Assembly: GCA_020747015.1 (NCBI GenBank)
Contig: JAGTJM010000106.1
Coordinates: 1 to 64,000, forward strand
DNA: 64,000 nt
From: Pyrenochaeta sp. MPI-SDFR-AT-0127
Lineage: Eukaryota > Ascomycota > Dothideomycetes > Pleosporales > Cucurbitariaceae
Direction: 5' to 3'
A model generated the notes under the pieces. That model was not told the origin of the DNA and searched no databases. It was given only the letters and a program-made list of their open reading frames with translations. Each line of letters starts with the position of its first letter. Position 1 is the stretch's first letter. The position numbers were made by a program, and so were the translations under genes. Of this stretch, positions 34,119 through 45,063 are shown piece after piece.

Positions 34119-37100
34119 TTAAGAATATTTCTGCGAAGTGAACGACGAATGGCGGGAATTCAAAACGACAATGTCGGTCGAATGGTATTTATTTGATTTC
34201 CTATCAAGTCGACAATTATGCAACTCGTCCGCGTACGACGCGTAGCATGAGTGATATCGTCCGGCCTGTTAATGTACGAGGCATTGTGCGGCGAGCCTCG
34301 TACAAATCCGCCAAGGCGTACAACGTGTTGTAAGTATTTGCCCACCACAACCCAACTCTTCTGGAGATTGACGGTGCTTGGGCCACTCGGAGAGGGGATA
34401 TTTCGGGCCGAACATTGCACTACGTGCCGGTGAACGCCGCCAATGTGGGTTCTTTAGCTCGTCTCTGCAATCATTTCATAATATATATCGCACGGAAGAG
34501 GACTTACGATAAGTCAGTATTCCCTTGCTTCAACCCAAGATCCGAGTATTGGGTAGACGGATAAACTCGAAAATAGAAGCTGTGCAGCAATATGAATTTT
34601 CGACAGCTGTCATAAATACTCTCCAACGTATAAGCATGGAATCTTGCCACATTGCTCAAAGACCTATTGTAGGCGTGTGGTGGATATACTTGGCGCACTT
34701 CCGCAGGCCACGCCTTGATTTTATGCTGAATAAATGCTTAACGATTACACATTCAAGGCTCGAGCACGCGTTGTGTATGGTACAAAGCTCTAGTAAAGCC
34801 GTTAGCCGAGGCGAAAGCAAAATATCGTTACCTCGTGGGTATAGCTTCCAACCTTTCTCTCACTGCCAGTTCTGATCGATGAACGGAGTGAATCGCTTTG
34901 AATGCACGGCCGCCTAGAAGCGGCCGAGAGCCGATCGATATTGTGAGGGCAAAGATAGTGAGCAGGCCGTATCCTTGCTGAATGATCAATTTTTCAACTA
35001 ATCAGGATCTGTCTAGAATGAGCTAGAATATCTTCGCTAGACATATCAAATGTGTAAGAAAGCCTCTGAAAGTTGTCATTGGTCGCGAAAAGCTATCCTT
35101 TCCAAATTTATCTACAGCTGTATGTTGACGACGTGACGGCGTGTAATTCGATGAATATGATGCATATACAAGACTACAGGCGCGGGGGCAGAATTCGAAG
35201 CATATATAGAGATAATTCTCTCATAAATCACGTTGGTATTATGTTCTGTAATTCAGATCCATAGCAAAGATTGGGTTAAGAAAATGGCTGTCCAGCTCAC
35301 GTTAGTGCAAATATGAGCCACCAATGAGTCAACGTACCTTGAACTAGAAGTTGACCTCTGGCTTAGTATAATTGAGTGCGATCGCGAGTATAATATCGTC
35401 CCATGCTTATTGCGATAGTTGGTGCTGGGTGATGGAGCCAAAAGCTTCTATCAGTGAATGAGGGGCATACACTCAAATCGGATAGAAAGACCAATTATCA
35501 GATCTTCTACTCTATCCAGAGCAATAATAAAGCCACTGATGGTGATAAATTTCTCGTGTCTTTGATTATTTGTTTTAACATTAGCGCCCAAGCTTCCTGT
35601 TATATTCCACAATCGTGCGTTATACGGCAAGCACATTCTATTAAATATGATATATAAAAGGGTTCAGAAGTATATGCTCTACTAGGAAGACCATTATTAA
35701 ACACTATAGACGACAGAATGCCTAAATATTCTGGTTTCGCGCAAAACGAAAACGCTATTTCTCTGTTCCAGGATGTGTCTAACAATGTCAATACGAGAAG
35801 AGACAAGTACTTTACTTTCATTGGTCACTTAGTCCCGTGGTTTATGAGCACTTGGAAGAGTAACGAACAATATCCTGCTTGCAATCATTGAAGTAAACCA
35901 TGGTAACAAAACCCCATTGCGCCTTCTTGCGCTTCCAATAGAAGAAACGGAGCAACACTTTCCGTGTTGGATGGCCTCTGTTGGGTTATACGTCCAATCA
36001 GAATGCTTGTAGTGGCGCAGGCGCTGCTCAGCCCCGCTGACTGCATGCTTGGAATCCTTCAACCCCAGTTTATATAATCAGTGCTCACCGATCACACAGA
36101 CACTTTTACAGCAACACCACCCTCATCAAAGTCCATTGGACTACATTGCATCATCTACTTTCGAGAGTAGCCCTTGAGAACAGCGCCCGACACAATCTCC
36201 ACCAACTGATATACATTGTAACGTGACAATGATAGCGAACAAGTACCACAGCAAAGCAGAATGTTGGTATTCTGGTAGATATTCCCATTGAGATTCCAGT
36301 TCGGCTGAGATTTGTAGTGGAGAAGCAGATAAAAATTGAGGAACAACGGAAGACGGAAGAAAAGCTCAGTAGGAAGGCAGAAGACGACACAAAACCAGTG
36401 GAGGGCCAAGACAGGAGGAAAGAAGGGAAAGTAGGACGTTGGATCAATTATGCGCTGAATAGCATGTTCAATTAAGGGAGAACGATAATTGGAGGCAAAT
36501 ACTTTGTCTAGGGAGAAGACTGAAACAACCACAAGGGGCTCGCATAGTTCTTGGCATCTATGATCATGTCACTTTCGTTCACCAGAAGCCTTAAATCACT
36601 CGATCAAGACTTTCAAAACAAAATCATTCCTTCCTTCTGTATGGCTCAGTACATGGTTTTTCCGCAATTGTTGTAGTGCTTGTTACCCAGAGCCAAAATG
36701 ACCAAAACTTTCACTCGCGCGTGATGAGCAAGATCTCTTCTCTTCTGGCTCCCACGATTCTCGGGTCTGTGAGTCTATAAACTACAGCAGTCTGGTCTGC
36801 CCAGAGACCGCAGTTTTGATGCTCGTTCAACTCGCTCACCTCTACACTCTCTGATCAAGAATAGTGACGACAGAACAGTGAAGTTGAGTGTTCGTAGATT
36901 GTCATAACGACTAGTGTTTTCATTATGTACCCCAAGCATCATAGGTGGCATTAATAAAGTAGCACTGAGCTGTCATGTGCGGTGCCACTAAAGATTACAG
37001 CATTGGTTTACATTGAACAAGGATGACTTTGCGCGGTGAAGATGAAGCTTATCAGCTCAGCTGCATACAGTGTTAGTGCGCGAGGTATTCTCTCTGCTGT

Positions 37101-38136
37101 CGGCAAGCGAAATGGTACCCATAGCCCCTCATAGTAGTGACCGCGGATGTTGAAACAGGGCAGGATCTTTGTGCACATGCTGGTTTATATCTTTTCTTTA
37201 TTGTCTGCTAATGAATTATGGACGAGGTTACTGGTGCTACTTCCGTCAGGGCCTGTAAAATGGTAGATGAGTTCTCAAAATCTATGGTAGTCTCTTGTAA
37301 TTCACTGGTTAAATTTTATTGTAAGCGTCATTGTCGCTCTCTCACGCAATGATATTTTAAGACCTCACTAACGAGTTGAAGTCTGGCTCACTTGCGTTAA
37401 GATGGTTTTGTAGAAGTAAAATGGGTTTACAATATCATCGGGTACTCTGAATCAATCATTTTCGGACCACTACAAGAAGCCCCTGTGGATGGTGGGTGGG
37501 CTGCTGCGAGTTGGTAGAACCAATAGTAAACGCGTTAGTTGTCCTCGACTTGGCAACAGCGAATCAAGCTTTATTAATACTCGACTCAGAGTGATCAGAT
37601 CACGAAATTTCGACCAACTAGGCATATTTCAAAGCAGAGGACATTAAGCCGTCGATTTGGTTGAAGGTGCTTTGCTAAATCGCGCTACCTCCACTAAATT
37701 GTGCAGTAAGTAATTGATAGTGGAACGTGCTGGAAGAGCTGCCACGGTTGTGCGCGGTGGAGCACTACAACAAAGCCGATAGGGACTTATCATATAATGT
37801 CGTATTGTATACTATGGGAAGGGAGTCGAAATGGGTCGCTAGTTTGATTTAGATCGCGGTGAACGAGATAGGCGCAGTCTTGTAAGAAGGGATTTCCAAG
37901 CGGCAAGGTTGGCTGTATTCCAAACATTTCCCACGCGCAACTGTTCCCATGGAAAACAAAGTATTCAAGGCGAAATATGATCTCACTCGGTTCTGTTTTC
38001 AAATCCGAATCTTCAATACCAACCCTTTTAGCTTGCTTCACAGAGCACCACGAACTCAAGAAGATTTCATCATCCAGAGCATCTTCTCTAGAATCAGCTT
38101 GGAACCCAAATTCTTTGCAGTAAATTTCGCTCCGAC
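34119..38136. other. 4-kb gene-poor region
   Basis: No gene is supported. Parts (35000-35830) are AT-rich. A GC-rich inverted repeat (CGGCCGC, six bases, GCGGCCG) lies near 34907-34926. A TATA-like stretch near 36070 with a UTR-like sequence after it leads into frames broken by stops. A minus-strand frame at 37790-38143 looks fairly protein-like and competes with the next feature, but has no known motif. Confidence 0.4.
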
Positions 38137-39195
38137 ATGCCATTGCGCAAGGCCTTCTCGTCATTAAGCAGGAAGAAAGGAAAGCAGATTCAGGCACAAC
38201 TCCAAGCGTTTCCTTTTGAAGGGGATAACATTGAGAACTCGCAGCAAAGAAAAGTTCCCGGGTTAGGCTTGTGCAGCCAAGCAAAGAAAATCTGCTCAAT
38301 TGGACGGCAGAAAGGACAGGTGATCGCGCAAGCCAAAAGTAGTTTTCTGGCAAAGGATGCTGCGAGCGAGCTTTTTGCAAGATATGTTGAGGCAGATCAT
38401 CTGCTTGGGTCGGGCCTCGGACGGAAAACAAGGACATTTATACACGATGTTGCCTTTCTGGTACATTCGGCTTCGCAATTGGGCAATGACGCATTTCTTC
38501 CTGTGTTTCAGTACGATCCCGAAACTGTGACCGAAGCAAACAAGCTGAGTCTTGGTTCGCATCGGCTACAAAAGTGCGTTAAAACCATATCCGACGGTTA
38601 TACGCGAGGTTTACTCTTGGAAAAGATGCCACTTTACGTCCTAGAAACGGACTTTCTTGAAGCATGCGCATATGCCAAATCTCTCCAATCCTGGGATCCC
38701 GAAGTACACATCATGATTGCCGTCGTGGATCTGACGAGCCTAAAGGATTGCAAACTTCTCATTTCGGCACCACACATCATCGAAATGTTAAGGCTTCCCG
38801 AAATAGCGACTCTAGAAGATAAGATGCTTGTGTGGGCAGAAGATTGGGTTGTCAGCATTGCAGGAGCATGCAAGACAATTTGGCCACTGCGCGATGCTGT
38901 TCTTTCCCTCATCGACTGGCAGAAAATAGAAACCAGCAGAATCGTGGTTCCCTACGAAACTCTTCGCATGTCCGATCAAGAGCAGTCGGTGGGCGAAGAC
39001 GAGCAACAAGGAAGCGACAGTACGGTCATGGACCTTGGCGCTGATGGAAGGGCTGACCATGATGGTAGAATCGAGGTGGAAGGGAATCAGACATCGTTAC
39101 CCCTAAGGCTTCTTTTCCGTCATAAAAACCTGAGTGCTGGGAGCAGAGAGACAGCATCCAGGCTTGGGCGCAGTCTGCCTGGCGCATACATATGA
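38137..39195 (+). CDS. Hypothetical protein, 352 aa
   Basis: An ATG-initiated open frame of 352 aa. The second half (from about residue 150) looks like a folded domain (LLEKMPLYVLETDFLEACAY, DPEVHIMIAVVDLTSLKDC, HIIEML), followed by an acidic, low-complexity tail. The first 60 residues are basic and low in hydrophobic order and could be non-coding. I do not recognise the family. An open frame on the other strand (37790-38437) overlaps its start, and the two potential ATGs (38137 on plus, 38143 on minus) sit six bases apart, so the gene model is unsure. It ends just before the left repeat of the recombinase element and lies outside that element. Confidence 0.4.
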   Translation: MPLRKAFSSLSRKKGKQIQAQLQAFPFEGDNIENSQQRKVPGLGLCSQAKKICSIGRQKGQVIAQAKSSFLAKDAASELFARYVEADHLLGSGLGRKTRTFIHDVAFLVHSASQLGNDAFLPVFQYDPETVTEANKLSLGSHRLQKCVKTISDGYTRGLLLEKMPLYVLETDFLEACAYAKSLQSWDPEVHIMIAVVDLTSLKDCKLLISAPHIIEMLRLPEIATLEDKMLVWAEDWVVSIAGACKTIWPLRDAVLSLIDWQKIETSRIVVPYETLRMSDQEQSVGEDEQQGSDSTVMDLGADGRADHDGRIEVEGNQTSLPLRLLFRHKNLSAGSRETASRLGRSLPGAYI

Positions 39196-39271
39196 GTATG
39201 AGATTAGAGTCAAGCGTAGTAGAATGACACGAAGGTATTCAGCTGGGCAAAAGATGGAACAGGCTTTGGAG

Positions 39272-39456
39272 ACATATTATCACAGATGAACTTATGCCTT
39301 TTCTTTATTGACAACTCGCCCCACACGTGAGCAAAAAATACCGGTACCAGCACATGTGCAAAAAAAAACGCAAAAAGAAGCAAAAAGAAGAAAAAAAGGT
39401 ACAAAAAAGGTGCAAAAAGGCCAAAAAAAAAGCGACCGATGTGGGACTCGAACCCA
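39272..39456 (+). repeat. Left direct repeat (attL-like) ending in tRNA-Arg 3' fragment
   Basis: It aligns with 43445-43620. About 160 bp of A-rich flank is roughly 85% alike by eye (shared TTATGCCTTTTCTT, TACCAGCACATGTGC, GCAAAAAGAAGCAAAAAGA). Then 24 bp (39433-39456) are identical to the last 24 bases of the tRNA-Arg gene on the minus strand. Beyond 39456 the similarity stops and there is no tRNA 5' part here. Confidence 0.85.
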
Positions 39457-40455
39457 TATATGGCGTAAATGTACCCTGTCATGCGCAAACTGAGTGGAAT
39501 CAATGAAATAGCTTTATACAATCTGGAGCACACAGATAGATATTCTGCAAACCTTGTGTCTCAATCGATCAAGTCCGAACGTAAGCTCGGCCTGCGAGAC
39601 TAATTGGGTAATCACAAAGCCTAGAGTGGTGTACCAGCAAAGCCACCTTCTTCAAATGCCGCTTACCAAAAAGGACTTTTGGAAATGCCTCCTTGAAATT
39701 GTCCGTCTACTCGTCATCATCCAGAATCTACGCAATCGTTCGAGAGATGGCACTGTGCTTGCGAGAACGCTTGGGGTTTCAGCTCTAATAGTGTATGAAC
39801 TCATCTCCGTGAAAGGGCTCTGGAGCGGCCGAGGGGTCGTCGACAAGATTTGTGGAAAGCTCTTCCGTTGATGAGCCAGCAACAGCCACGGATAGGCCTG
39901 CGAATGTACCTTCATCCAACGCGCTAGAGCGGTTCTGCCACCATGTCTTGTATCTAACAATTAACTCAGGCCTATTACCTCTTACACGAAGTGCGTTTTT
40001 ACTGGTAGGTATTAGTGTAATGATCTCAGGTTCTCCTTCTAGGCTTGTACATACCCAGTTCAACCTTCATGGCATCTTTCTTAACCTTCAAAAGCATGAG
40101 GGTGCAAAGTGCTGTCCATTGTGCTACTCAGAACTGCTTTCTATCTGGTATAGACAATTAGTGGCAGCCAAGGGGTGTTGGATAGGGAGTATGTGGAGGG
40201 GAGACACTGGGTCAACGGAAATCTGTGCAGTATCACAGGCTGTTGAAGTGAGAGGCGCTGGCTATTGACTAGAAAAAGTGGGGCGTCAAACGTGACCTTT
40301 GCTACGTTCACCATCTGACTGCTTTCACTTTCCTCACACGTAACGCTAAGCGAAGCCATACTCTGAAATTTTTGCCCACATTGTAAACTGAAAGCTTTGC
40401 ACCGGCTGCCCATCTCCCTGCTTCTCCTACATCAACACTGCAACAATTGGCCAGC
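39457..40455. other. Upstream part of the candidate element
   Basis: One kilobase between the left repeat and the recombinase start. Short frames on both strands (39785-40063 minus; 39852-40268 plus) are unrecognised. The minus frame contains RPELIVRYKTWWQNRSSAL and could be an exon of a second protein. No promoter motif stands out. Confidence 0.4.
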
Positions 40456-43308
40456 ATGTCGCAACCACCACCGGCAGTACCGGTCTCATCGCGCGTCCGT
40501 AAAGGTTTTCAAGCCTTAGCTGCAAATGTCCAGAAGATGGAAACTATCCGCCAAAATGCTGAGGTCTCCAAGTACTTCGATGGCTCAGCACCTTCGACTC
40601 GTAAGTATTGCTGTGCTCCTTAGAAAGTAGTTTTGTTGACACAGCTGCAGGCAAGAGACGGGAGCAAGCTCGCGCGCAATTCCAGGAATTTGTTGAGTCT
40701 TGTTACGGCTTAACGGAGATGAACGATGTCTGGAGCAGAGACACGTTTCTTGACTATACGAAACAATTCCTTGAGGGCATCACAAACATATCTGTTGGCA
40801 AATTGGAGAAGAAGATCAAAGCACAGACTCTATGGGGTATGTACAGACAAGTCATTCCGCCCAAAAGGCCTTCCCCCGACACTGACGTACCTCCTACAGG
40901 CTACAAGTATGCCATATACTGGTGGGCAGTCGTCCTCGTGAAAGACTTCAATTCGATCTGGCAGCAATGGCATGAAGAAGTCAACCGCCACATCCAGCTG
41001 CTTGCCGTTCAGGAGTCACTCAGCACCCGCTCTTGGGCGAAGAATAACCTGAGCGACGGTGAGCTCGTGCTTATCTTTCGACACATCTGCGAGCAGAGGT
41101 ATGGGGTCGCCAACCTCAAGCAGCACTGGGCGGCCATGCTTCTCACTTGGCTTACTGGTGCCCGGCCGGGCTCATTCACGGTTGCCGCAGGCTACCAGCA
41201 AGGAGCCTCCTTGGGTAAGTCCCGAGTGAGATCTTTGAAGACACCACTGACAATATTTCCAGGCCTCCCCGGTAGGGTTCGCGAGACCAGCCAAACTCTT
41301 CGCTGGTCAGATGTCGACTTCGTCAATATGAAGAATGGCATAGCTGTTCGCATCACTCTCAGATACAATAAGGGGTTCCGGAACCCCAACAAAGAAGGGA
41401 GCAGTGCCGCTGATGGGCGCCGAACGTTTGTGTTCCTTCCCTCTATTGCAGAACGACTGGAGTTTGATATGCCTCTCATCCTCCTCGGTATTGCATATGA
41501 GCGCGGACTGTTTGTGCAGACGCTGGAGGATATCTTAAGTCAGACACCTCACAATGTCTTCATCAAGAAAGAACCAAATGTTGACAAACAAGCTGTAAGT
41601 TGCAATTGGAAAGCACTTTTCATACTTAATCAAGACTGACCTTAATGCAGGTGTTCGTGGCGGCTAGTCAGGCAGGTCACCTGGACCCTACGAAGCCTAT
41701 GAACATCCACGCCTTGAATCCGAAGCTGCAACAGCTATGCACAGGTATTGGTCTCTTCGAGCGTAACACGTACTATTCTTTCCGCCGCAGCGCAATCATC
41801 GAGGTTCGTCGCCAACACACCACGGAATCCGCAAAAGACTTCGCCCACCACAAACTCAACTCCAATAGCTTGTTCTTTTACGACAACGTTGGTTTTGGTG
41901 ACATCGATATGCAGCAATACCGCCTTGGTGGGGCCGAGAGCATGAGCCGTGAGGAAGTACGAAAGTACTTTTCTCAGGTCAACATCACACGTTTGCAGCC
42001 CAAGCAAGGTGACGAGGACCTGACACTTAGAGAAGTGCTCGACGAGAAAGTCAAAGAACAGCTTTCAACACAAGACGACTACATTGCGCACGAGTTGAAG
42101 CTAAAGGACCTATATGAGGAGATGGGGAACAAGCTAGAGGAACTACAGACAGCTGGTGTCATTCCCAGCACAGAGAAAATTCCTTCTGGGTTCGCTGCGA
42201 GGGCTGGCGCGAGGTACCAGTCTCTCTCAGTCACTTATGGACTGGACGAGCTTGTGAAAAAAGTCAATGCCCATATGGTGAACCGGAAGCAGCTTCATCG
42301 AGCCATACGCCTTCGGCTTCGTAAGGAGATTCACGCAGAGATGCGCAAAGAGCATAGAGCGGTTATAGCCGAGAGCATGGCGCAATCTGCGAGGAAGCTC
42401 GCTCCGGGTGGCACGTTCGAGCCGCAGCAAGTCAAGGGTGTCAAGGTCACTGGAATCGGTCAATCAGAGGAAGAAGAGCGTCTTTTCGTAGACGCGGGCG
42501 CAGATACGGCTTCATTTGACGACGACAACAACGATGGCGTGAACGAGGAGGCTCTCCAAGATGGGCATGACATCAATTCTCGCGAAGAGCCCGAGTGCTG
42601 GGAAGGGTAAGTCATCGAGTGGTTACAACCCCAAAAGTCCTTTCAAGCTAACCGTGATGTGTAGTTTGGAGGATGAGGTGCATGTGCAACTTGGCGGTGG
42701 CAAGCCCACGGCAGAGACTGAGGAAACTCGTTACGAGTTTCTCATGATGTGGATCAAATTGGTCAGCCTCATTGTTGTCTATTGCAAACCACATTAATGT
42801 ACTGATAGAGATCGCAGTCCGACTTAGTCGTTGCACAGTCTAACTTACTTTGTCCGCGATGTAAGATCGACCCGACCATGGACAAGAGTGCAAAGGAGAG
42901 GAGATTCAATCTTTTTAGGTTGAACACTCACATGAGGGGTTCCACACACACCCGTGAAGCGCAATTAAGACGCGCGTTGAAGTTGGATGGCATGGACAAC
43001 ACGAGCATGATTACCTGTCCCACCTGCACGGCCATGGTAAAGGGTGTTAAGAAATTCATGAAGCACGTTAAGTATGTTGTCGAAACCACTTTTGCCAACC
43101 TCGCTAATGCATATGTTCTAGGAGCGCCCATAAGGAAACGCTTTGGGAGGATTTCGACGATAGTGGAAGCAGTCAGCCAGTGACAGATGTGACGGACTTT
43201 GAAGGTTTGAGCGACCCTATGGAGCCGCTTGAAGAGCAGTCGACGGACTTTGAAGGTTTCTCGCCCCCTTCGCGCGCATATACCGGTAAGGGGAAGGGGA
43301 AGGCTTGA
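40456..43308 (+). CDS. DUF3435-type tyrosine recombinase (Starship captain/Crypton-like)
   Basis: Eight exons give 823 aa with every junction in frame: 40456-40600, 40651-40836, 40900-41214, 41263-41594, 41651-42606, 42665-42761, 42818-43071, 43122-43308. A DNA-binding-like helical N-terminal part precedes the catalytic domain. Likely active-site residues are the Arg of TGARPGS (about residue 195), Tyr and Arg of YYSFRRS (about 368) and the nucleophile Tyr of FFYDN (about 401). This fits the R-Y-R-Y pattern described for DUF3435 recombinases, unlike the R-H-R-Y of Cryptons. Near the C-terminus are two zinc-finger-like motifs (CPRC near 689; CPTC...HVKSAH near 743, the second completed by the last intron). 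No stop or frameshift breaks it, so it may be functional. It presumably cuts and rejoins DNA at the flanking tRNA sites. Confidence 0.85.
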
Positions 43309-43444
43309 GTAGACTTTATGGCTGAGGCGGCTATCGGGCGAGCAAGGAACAGCACAAGTGTGAGTAGTCATGACATTGAGGCACTGTAAAGTATCATATG
43401 CGGAGGCAGAAGAGGCCAGAAGCGCCCATGAAGTACTTTCGGAA

Positions 43445-43620
43445 ACATACTATCACTGATGAACTTATGCCTTTTCTTCCTTGCCAACTCGCTCCACAGG
43501 GGAGCAAAAAAGACCGTACCAGCACATGTGCAAAAAAAGCAAAAAGAAGCAAAAAGATGAAAAAAGGTGCAAAAAAGGCGCAAAAAGCCAAAAAAACGAC
43601 CGATGTGGGACTCGAACCCA
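43445..43620 (+). repeat. Right direct repeat (attR-like) leading into intact tRNA-Arg
   Basis: Partner of 39272-39456. The A-rich flank is diverged by substitutions and small gaps, but the 24 bp of tRNA end (43597-43620) are identical to the left copy. Immediately to the right the tRNA gene continues to its 5' end. Similarity may fade further left to about 43400. Confidence 0.85.
43591..43596 (-). terminator. Pol III terminator of tRNA-Arg
   Basis: A run of six A on the plus strand is a T6 run directly after the tRNA discriminator base on the minus strand, as expected for RNA polymerase III termination. Confidence 0.7.
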
Positions 43621-43676
43621 CAGCCTCAGCCTGGTCCTCTTAGGAGGGCTGCGCGCTACCATTGCGCCAACCGGCC
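43597..43676 (-). tRNA. tRNA-Arg(CCT), with 8-nt intron
   Basis: The minus strand folds as a full cloverleaf. The acceptor GGCCGGT pairs with ATCGGTC plus discriminator G. The D stem is GCGC/GCGC, the anticodon stem CAGCC/GGCTG, the variable loop AGGCT, and the T stem GTGGG/CCCAC with loop TTCGAGT. The anticodon loop reads CTCCTA, then eight intron bases AGAGGACC one base after the anticodon CCT, then A. The mature length is 72 nt before CCA. It decodes AGG. Its last 24 bases are repeated at 39433-39456, marking it as the integration target of the neighbouring recombinase element. Confidence 0.93.
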
Positions 43677-45063
43677 ATTTTATTGTTATTGGAGAAAATC
43701 GTAACTGATAAAAATATATCTGTCATAAATTTGAGCTATCTGTATTTCAATAGTTGGTACGTACTCAGGTCGTTTCCCAATTAACAAATGCAATGACGAG
43801 TCCAAGCCTTGGCGTCGAACTTCATTTTCTGGTACCACAACCATTAAGATTTGGCGACGCACTCACTTCCGCGAGTTCAAATGGTCTGCACATGGAGCTT
43901 AGGAGAGTATTGTCAAAATTCACCACGCGCTATGGCTACGCCACGTCTATTTTACATGTACAGTTCCCTAGTGGAATCAGCTACGGACCAGGCGCGTCGC
44001 AATTATCGCGCTTCTTTCCCCTACGTCATACCTGTGGCGTGGGTTTCCATCATCACGTTTTCCGTAGAACACTTGTTCCAGGCAGATCGATCATGTTCGT
44101 CAGCTTCCCGGGCCTGTTGCGGGATTTGTTGCTCCTCACAAAGTCCTTATTGCCTGGAAGCCTTCAAGCAAATAATACAATCATCCAATCTCCGTGTTGC
44201 AGTACTAAATCTCAGACACTTTTATCACAACAAGGTGATAAATTTCAGATTTGGAATTTAATACTGAATCATCATATCACCACAATGTCGCTGCTTTCTA
44301 GCAGTTCTCGTGAGCTGAATGCCTGGTGAAGGAGGCTTGGAAATCGGGCAAAGCTGCAGGGACTACACCACTATTACTGCCTGGTCAATCCAGTGAAGAT
44401 GTAGACAATGCGTAGCTGGGGTCCTGGGTCAAACCACTGGCGAAGTGCTTGAAGGTATACAAGGTGCTGAATCACATCATGAAGAAATCTCTAATCTCGT
44501 TGAAGTCGGCCTGCCTACCCTGATGACCACACGTGGAGTGAAAGATTGACGAACTTCGACTCTTGGGAGCAAAGCTTAAACAGTTTAGCATTTCACACTC
44601 AGATTGCTAAGTACTCTCTACTAAATCAACCTCCAAAGGCCTATCCAGCCTTTTCATGAATCGTACCCATTTTGCGTAGCACAAGATCACATTTGCCCCA
44701 CCTGTTCAGCTGAATCCTTGGTATTTTCCTTTGGATGGTTCGTGTCGAGCTGCCACTGGTCTTAGCGGTGAAGCCACTTGATAGCTGCCAAGAGAGGTGC
44801 CTTGGCTGCGTACAAGTGAACACCTTATCTGGGGACCAACAAGCGAGCGATACGCAGGAAACTTGCAATCGATCCGGCGAGACTTCGTTCAGCTCGCTTT
44901 CTTGTCCCGACCACTCAACTCATCGTTGATGGAGCTGAGGGTGGTCAAGTTGCAGCTTTCTGTGCAGGTCTTAATAAAGTTACTCTTTCTCCGGAGCGTA
45001 AACATCGATCAGTTTCTTTGACCTATTCATACTTTGAGATTACGATTTCTGATCCTTGACTCA
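43677..45063. other. Intergenic, no gene supported
   Basis: Open frames of 136-191 codons at about 43754-44329 overlap in two frames on the same strand. Neither has a recognised motif, and the longer one lacks an ATG at its start. No confident gene. Confidence 0.4.

Larger units (their letters stand above)
39433..43620 (+). mobile_element. Candidate tRNA-integrated element with DUF3435 recombinase (about 4.16 kb)
   Basis: Bounded by two copies of the 24-bp 3' end of tRNA-Arg(CCT), directly repeated 4164 bp apart. The complete tRNA is at the right end, with its 3' end pointing into the element. The main content is an apparently intact tyrosine-recombinase gene of the DUF3435 type, the family that includes Starship captains. 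The recombinase gene lies close to the rebuilt tRNA. This matches the layout of tRNA-targeting integrative elements in bacteria and archaea. The element is much smaller than typical Starships and has no obvious cargo, unless a short unrecognised frame at about 39.8-40.1 kb counts. A tandem duplication involving the tRNA region is the main alternative. Confidence 0.65.

Noticed and set aside
39308..39493. Lys-rich frame over the left repeat
   Set aside because: It is only the A-rich repeat read as lysine codons; no protein-like order.
43398..43708. Open frames with TDVGLEPTASAW/DRCGTRTHS-like translations
   Set aside because: These are translations through the tRNA gene and its A-rich flank, a well-known source of false proteins.
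43754..44329. A 191-codon frame right of the tRNA
   Set aside because: It does not begin with ATG, a rival frame overlaps it on the same strand, and no motif is present.
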